Shown in pieces: positions 58,200-64,000 of a stretch of DNA of 64,000 bases (positions within the stretch are counted from its first letter, which is position 1; every line of letters begins with the position of its first letter). This stretch comes from Ceratotherium simum simum (taxonomy: Eukaryota; Chordata; Mammalia; Perissodactyla; Rhinocerotidae), in NCBI RefSeq assembly GCF_000283155.1, contig NW_004454178.1, positions 24,031,800-24,095,799 of the forward strand, given 5' to 3'. Below the pieces are notes generated by a model that searched no databases, was not told the DNA's origin, and saw nothing but the letters and a program-made list of their open reading frames with translations. The translations under genes were made by a program, and so were the position numbers.

Positions 58200-59160
58200 T
58201 TCTTTATCACATCTGCCATGCTTCCTTGGAGCCCCATGTTTCTTGATGGCCACGCTTCTCTTGGTACTCCCTCCCCTTGAGTTCTTCACCCCTTCTCATC
58301 ACCCACATACATTCCTTCTCTTTTTCTCGACCTCCTTTATGAAGTTCTTCTTCTTCCTGCCCCCTGATGGGTCTGTCCTGAGCCATCTTCTCTCTTCACT
58401 CTTCCCAGTCTCCCTGCCACAGCTTCAGTGCTCACTGACAGGCTGAGCCCCACTATTTCTGTCTAGGCTGCTCTGTCCTCTGAGCTCCAGACCCATGTAT
58501 GTCCCCAGGATGTCTCCATTGGCAAGACCCATAGTCATGTCAAACCCAACTTTTCTGAAATGAGACTCCTGTCATGTAGCCAGAAGCCCTGGCAGTGACT
58601 TGGACAGAATCCTTTCTGTCTGCAACTCGTCATTCCCTCCTCCAGCATCCATGCCACCTGCAGCATGGCTGTCCTTAGACACACGGTGCATCCTTCTTCC
58701 CCCTTCTTAAAGCCTCTTGCTGGATTCCCTTCTCAGCACGACATGCAAGTCCTTCTCGATTTGTCCTTTCCCATCCTTTCCACTAGCATGCATTTATGTT
58801 TTACTTGCACTGAACATGCACGGTCATTCCTGGCCCCAGTTCTCCAGTGTGTCCTCTGCCTGGGTTCATCTGGTCTCCTGGTAGACTTCTACACATCCTT
58901 CAAGACCCTGTTCAAATGTGCCTACTTTGGAGAGCCCAGTAGAACCCATTGCCCTCTCCACTCTCAGCTCTTGCTTCTGTCTCCACAGCGTCTCCCTGTG
59001 CCCGACTCATCTCTCTCCCCATGTTTCTCCTCCTGGAGGCTGTGCGTACCTCAGTTCAAGGACATTTTCTTCCTCATCTGCCTATCCCTGGCCTTTCCCC
59101 ACTGTCTCACTCCAGCACCCAGGCAGGTCTGTCTGGCCCTAGCCTGGTAGCCATCTGGCA
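58200..59160 (+). mobile_element. L2 LINE, long 3' fragment, sense
   Basis: GCTCCAGACCCATGTATGTC, CCAGGATGTCTCCATTGGCA, ATGTCAAACCCAACTTTTCT, AGCCTCTTGCTGGATTCCCT, AAGTCCTTCTCGATTTGTCC, CATCCTTCAAGACCCTGTTC and TTTGGAGAGCCCAGTAGAAC are L2 landmarks in order over nearly 1 kb, the longest L2 copy here. A 161-codon open frame at 58665-59150 lies inside it and has no recognisable reverse-transcriptase sequence. Confidence 0.8.
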
Positions 59161-59439
59161 AATGCTGCTGAAAGCAACAGCTGCCAGGCAGGACTTTAGG
59201 CCAGGCAGAGAAGGGTGGATGTTCACATTCTTCTCAGAGTGAAATATTGTTGTCTACTCTGAAGGGGTGACAGTGGCTCTGGTCACTCTTGCAAGACCGT
59301 TATCCTTTCCCTTCTCTCTTTCTTCAATTTTATTGTTTCTTTTCTCTCCATCTGAGTCCCAGGCAAAAGAGGGAAAAAGTCACGGCCAGAGTTTGGAAGG
59401 TGGGGTGTGAGAATTGTTGGTTTTCTGGTTTTCTTATCA

Positions 59440-59605
59440 GTTAACTTTTTCAAAGAATCAAGATACAAGTCACATACCATAAAATTTACCCTTTCAAAGC
59501 ATACAATTCAGTCTTTTTTTATATTCACAAAGTTGAGCAAATATGACCCCTCCCTGATTCTAGAACATTCTCCTCACCTCTAAAAGAAAGCCATTAGCAT
59601 TCACT
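59440..59605 (-). mobile_element. L1 fragment, antisense
   Basis: CACATACCATAAAATTTACC, CTTTCAAAGCATACAATTCA, TATATTCACAAAGTTGAGCA and TTCTAGAACATTCTCCTCAC match a widespread reverse-strand L1M segment. Confidence 0.8.
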
Positions 59606-59829
59606 CCTCATTTATCCCTCTCTCACTCTGTTAACTTCTAATTGTAGTATTGTACACATCTTTTTTTTCCTTTTGGCTGGAGTTAGCATAAAATTTAAAA
59701 AGAAATTACTTCTAGAAAACTTTAAATTACATATGGAACCCAGCTTCACAGACTTAACTCTAACATGGGTGTGCTTCTGTACATACGGGAGTCTGCTGAA
59801 AACATACATCACACAAGCTAACATTTGTG

Positions 59830-59895
59830 GTGTTTAGAACTGTGCCTGGCACAGAGCAAGTGCTATAAACATATTTGCTAGCGAATGAACTAAGT
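59830..59895 (+). mobile_element. MIR/L2-type 3' end fragment, sense
   Basis: AGAACTGTGCCTGGCACAGA then GCAAGTGCTATAAACATATT and GCTAGCGAATGAAC. Confidence 0.6.
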
Positions 59896-59899
59896 GGCA

Positions 59900-61200
59900 G
59901 TGTTATCAGGAGAGGTAGGATTTCAAGATTGATTACAGATACACAGAATCCAAGTTTTCTCTAAAAGGACCTAATGGAAAATCCCATCTGTTCAATTGAG
60001 GCCAAGCACCAGATTTGAAACACAAGGATGTCCTTAAGAAGGGGATGACTCCTTATTAAATATTGGAAAATATTCCTAACTTCCCTCCAGAGAGAAGCTG
60101 TGGAATAAAAAACAATTTCAAGAAAAATACAGTCAAATGAAAGTGGAATTACAAAGTTTTGCTATAATCATTTCAAATAAGTGGGTTCTTTCCATTGGTT
60201 ATTCATTCTATTCCCATTGGACACCTCAGTGTCGGTGGTGTTTATCTACCTATCAGCATCAACATTCACGAGGAACTCTGGACCTGCTGGGCAGTCTTGC
60301 AATGGCAGGGATGCCCCACTCTCTCCTCTGCAGGATGAAGAAGTTATAACAATGTGGGTGTATTATAAAGAGTTTTTAGAATGAACTTTAAAAAATAATA
60401 AACTCTAATTTGGCTTTTGGCATTCATTTCTTGATTAATAACATGATGCATTTCTGTAAGAAGAGCTCACTTCACAGCTTTTAAGGACATTATGTAGCAA
60501 GAGACAGCCCTGCAGGTGCTGTTGGAACCAGCAGACCCAGCTGGAGGCTCCGGGAGGAATTCCATCTGGAAGAAAACACGCTGTGTCCAGAGGGCAGGGT
60601 GATCTGGTGAGGTTGTCACTGGAGAAGGAGCGTGTACAATGCCAGGGCTGTGGACCAGATGGGAATCCAGGCCAGTAGATGGAGAGGCTGAGGCTTCCTG
60701 GAAGTGAGCTGACAGGCAGGAGCAAGGTCCAGATAGGTGCTTTGGGCACAAGTCAGAGAACTGAAAAGAGTTTAGTACCAAGGGACTCAGGATGCAGACC
60801 TGTGTGGGGACCCAGTTTTCAGAGGTGGGTAAATGTGATGACTTGGCCACAGGAAGAGCTGGAGGTGGAGCTGGCCAGAGCAGGGCTGTAGCAGCGCCAC
60901 TCTGAGGCCAGTGGGCTGAGGATTGACTAGGCTTCTCCGCATCCTGAAGTCCCCTGTTGGAGGAGCTGGCAGGATGGGGCTGCAGGGGGCTTTCTGGCTG
61001 CAGGTGTGAGGAGAGGAGAATCTGCGAAGGGCACCCAACTGGTCTTTGCGGTGATGACGTTGTGAGTTCTCACACCACACGGCCACTCTTCTCTGAGTAT
61101 GTTCCCATCTGGTCTCTAAGTAAGGTACATGAGACTGGATGCCATGTGTCAGCAGTGGCCAGACTGGTGAGAAGCCATTCGATGCCAGCCTGTGTGTGGC
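59900..61200. other. Unassigned intergenic sequence
   Basis: No gene was seen. The region 60570-60780 has a composition like reverse L2 but cannot be traced in order. Confidence 0.45.
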
Positions 61201-61204
61201 CTCT

Positions 61205-61360
61205 GGAATGAGGCTTGAATCTCAGCTTTACCTCTTACCAACGTCATGGCCTTGGGATTGTTATTGACCCCTCTGGGACAGGGCTAATAATAAACACTTG
61301 TTATAAGGTTGCATGAGATAATGTATGCACAGAGCACCTATGGTATAATGGTTTAAGCCC
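61205..61360 (+). mobile_element. MIR SINE, sense
   Basis: GGCTTGAATCTCAGCTTTAC, CTCTTACCAACGTCATGGCC, CTTGGGATTGTTATTGACCC, GACAGGGCTAATAATAAACA and AAGGTTGCATGAGATAATGT reproduce MIR from left core to right half. Confidence 0.8.
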
Positions 61361-61454
61361 AGGAAAGTCATTCTCACTGATCGCATTGGCTAAGTACAAT
61401 CAATCAGTGGCCATAGCCATCTGATCATCAATTAATTTTCTGGCCCCCACACCA

Positions 61455-61605
61455 GTTTTCCTTAACCTTTTGGAAAATTTTTTTGGAGTCAGAAACTCCT
61501 TTCAAAACCTGATGAAAACTCAGCATGCTCTCCCCACTCATACATTTTGCAAGGGACTTCAGAGGGTTCGCAGATACCCGAATTGAGAATCTCTGCTTCT
61601 GAGGG
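61455..61605 (+). mobile_element. hAT-type MITE, subfamily uncertain
   Basis: TTCCTTAACCTTTTGGAAAA, AAACTCCTTTCAAAACCTGA, TGAAAACTCAGCATGCTCTC, GACTTCAGAGGGTTCGCAGA and ATTGAGAATCTCTGCTTCTG are the beginning, middle and end of a Charlie-type MITE whose right end reads gttaagaacccctg-like. Confidence 0.55.
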
Positions 61606-62069
61606 CAAGGCTCCTTTTGTGAGTGTCATTTTATCTGTCACTGTAGAAGAATCCTACACAAATGCTTTACAATTCTAATTTGCAAAACTGACTTTGTGCG
61701 TTTGATGCACACTGCATCCTGTGCATTGATCAATCTGCTGAGTAGGACCATGTCTCTGACACAGCCAGGGAAACCCCTCCAGTCACTTCCAGCAGCTCTC
61801 TGAGACAGCTTCTGATCTTGCAAAGAACCTTGCTGTTTGGACATTACGGGGCCACCTTCTCCTTATTGTCCTACTGAAGCCACTCCTTCCACAGGGATGG
61901 CATGCTATTTTGGATTTGGATCACAAATAGGTGTCAAGTTACCATTCGGGACCTGATCTACCCTCATTCGTCACTACTCTCTCATCTCTTCTAACCTCTG
62001 GTTTCCACCACTTCATCAACCCCCACTTTCTCCTTCTCAGCTGATGTTTGAGTGGGAATTCTGTATGAG

Positions 62070-62425
62070 AGAGGCAATGAAATGGGAAGGATTGACAATC
62101 AATGGAATAATGTGCATCAGTAAAATAAATAATGAGGGCCGTCTTTAAGGACTCATATAATATGATTTCCAGAATATATTGTTAATGTGAAAAAGACTGT
62201 TAGAAAGGAGGAATATGACTATATGATTATATTTGCATATTTATGAAAAAAGAGATGCAAAAAAGATAAAGTGGAATTTAGTAAAACTAGTGACCTGTAG
62301 GGATTGGGTAAGAATGGGATAGAGAGTAGGGATGGAAGAAAGGGGTGCTGAGTATAACTTTGTATATGATTGTGATTTTTGCACCATAGATATTTTAATA
62401 TTCAAAAATAAAGTTTAATACAAAA
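62070..62425 (+). mobile_element. Old L1/HAL1-type 3' end, sense
   Basis: AATGGAATAATGTGCATCAG, ATATGATTTCCAGAATATAT TGTTAATGTGAAAAAGACTG and TTTGCATATTTATGAAAAAA are typical of the 3' UTR of old L1-class elements. It ends in an A-rich stretch after 62405. Confidence 0.65.
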
Positions 62426-62429
62426 TGGT

Positions 62430-64000
62430 AAAAATAAAAGACTACTATTGAACAAAAGCATAAAAAAATGAATTTAGCTGTAAGTCAAACTGATAACCCT
62501 CACTGTACAAGAGAAAATAATTAATTCAAATAACTTTCAACTTTGCTAAGTAGATTTGTTATTGATAATGGCATGTCTGCTGTAATTCTGTAATTTTTAA
62601 GTGACTTTTAAAAAATGAGATCTAATAAGTAAATGTATTCATATTGTTGGGATCCAGGCTCTTACTGTGGGAGAAGGGAGACACAATTTTGCAATGGGGG
62701 AGGTGAGGAAGAACCTGTGGTGTTGGGTTTGAATTAGAGTTATCAGCATGGAACACATATTTATTTATTACCTGTCACCAACAGTGCCAAGATGCAATGA
62801 CATCCCAGTCACAATGAGCACACCTAGCACCCAAACCTTGGTTTCTAAATACCATTCCCCACTAAAGGGAATCAAGGCCTTTGGAGAAATGACTGATGCC
62901 AGTAGGAAATTTGCATCTAGAATATCTAATTTCAGAACCCAAGGGAGTGCTCCTGGGTTGACAGCAGCATACACAATGACATAGAAGCTGGCTTGAATGG
63001 TTCCCAATGGACACACTGTCCATCAAAAAGAATAATGATGTGCTGCAGCAAGTTCACCTATGTGGCATTCTTCCCCAAAATGTTAATAACGAGGAAATAA
63101 TCTGAAAATCCAGAATGCCAGATGTTCTACAAGACAACTAGCCTAGACTCTGTTCAGTGTCATGAAAAACAAACAAACAAACCAAATGTGGTAGACAGGC
63201 AACTGTTCTAAAATAAAAGAAAGTAAAAAAATAAAAAGAATAAAATGCAGTGAAACAAGCTTAACTGGATGTTGGGGTAAAAATGAAAACCTCTATAAAA
63301 GGCATGTTGGGACAACTGGGGAAAGGTGAGCAGGGACTGCGGAGCGGAGGAGACAGTTAAATTCACATTACTATTCTTAGGCGCAAATGCAGCATTGTGA
63401 TCACCTAGGGGAATATTGTTCTCAGGGCTGAGCTCCACCTGCTGGAGCCCTGTGGCTCCCTCCATCCTCACCAGGTGGGAGCCTGGTGATAATGAGGAGG
63501 GGTTCCATCCTGCAAGCACACTGCATTTTCAAGCTGTGCTGCCATTTATATCCTGCCTATTCTCTGACCTGGCTCCTGTGGGCAGGATCCATCTGCTCAA
63601 TTTCCCTGTAATTTGTGCCCCTCAGATTCCTGAAATCTGTGGAAGAAGATTTTGCTGGTGTCTCTAAGCCCTGCTAGCCAGGCCACAACTATTTTCTGAC
63701 CGTGTGGGTTTCTGGCTCGTAAATTGCCTTAGCATTTGAACGGGTTGTGCCTTTCTCTTTTCCAAACTAAGCATCGTTTCTCTTTGTTTCTCCACAGAGT
63801 TGGATCAGATCTGCCAGAATGAGGCAGGGATTCTGAATTCTCAGACATCTTGGAGTTGATTCCTCCCTAAAAGTTAGGGGCTGGAGTCATAGTGTGCTCC
63901 TTAGGTGATCTGGAGCCAAGCATTTGACTCCCTGGGGGCCTCTGTGTCCTAGATGTTTACCTCAGGTCAGTGAACTCAATCCTCCTTAGCAAGTGGCAAA
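62430..64000. other. Unassigned sequence at the right window edge
   Basis: An (AAAC)n run at 63165-63184 and an A-rich stretch near 63215-63245 are the only simple landmarks. No exon was recognised. Confidence 0.5.
63165..63184 (+). repeat. (AAAC)n simple repeat
   Basis: About four AAAC units. Confidence 0.8.

Noticed and set aside
58665..59150. Open frame of 161 codons
   Set aside because: It lies in the non-coding-like 3' part of an old L2 copy, with no reverse-transcriptase motif.

Overview
The window is nuclear DNA from a placental mammal. It contains one recognisable protein-coding gene, and most of the rest is old interspersed repeat and unassigned non-coding sequence. The gene is ACKR3 (CXCR7/RDC1), an atypical chemokine receptor with a single coding exon at 4692-5780. 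Ancient MIR and L2 elements, MER5A-type DNA transposons and ERVL-MaLR (MLT1/MST-like) LTRs all indicate Eutheria. I see no Alu, carnivore tRNA-Lys SINE, ruminant Bov-tA/BovB or pig PRE SINE. The L1 tail at 53192-53578 and several receptor residues look laurasiatherian to me, possibly perissodactyl or pangolin, but the species cannot be fixed by eye.

Layout. Bases 1-4665 are the 3' part of ACKR3 intron 1; the non-coding first exon and promoter lie off the left edge. A splice acceptor at 4664/4665 opens exon 2, which carries 26 nt of 5' UTR, the whole 362-codon reading frame, and an AT-rich 3' UTR ending near a poly(A) signal at 6513-6518. From about 6.6 kb to 64 kb there is no gene I can support. 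This fits known mammalian synteny, where a large gene desert separates ACKR3 from COPS8. The desert holds MIR and L2 fragments on both strands, L1 3' ends, hAT and Tigger MITEs, about ten MaLR-type LTR copies and a few microsatellites. Two nested insertions have clean target-site duplications: an MST-like LTR inside an older LTR near 35.3-36.1 kb, and a 210-bp Tigger-like element inside an LTR near 48.0-48.6 kb.

Regulatory potential. Between the repeats are stretches that look like candidate regulatory DNA: a consensus CTCF site at 34872-34885; full CRE palindromes at 18316-18323 and 49681-49688; an RFX X-box-like palindrome in a CpG cluster at 11829-11885; and homeodomain-rich single-copy segments near 29.2-29.6 kb and 31.0-31.2 kb. 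These are motif-level inferences, and alignment across mammals or chromatin data would be decisive. The receptor itself shows two notable changes from human: loss of one N-terminal glycosylation sequon (His39 for Asn39) and loss of a C-tail serine (Asn360 for Ser360). I found no evidence of an undescribed multi-gene system.
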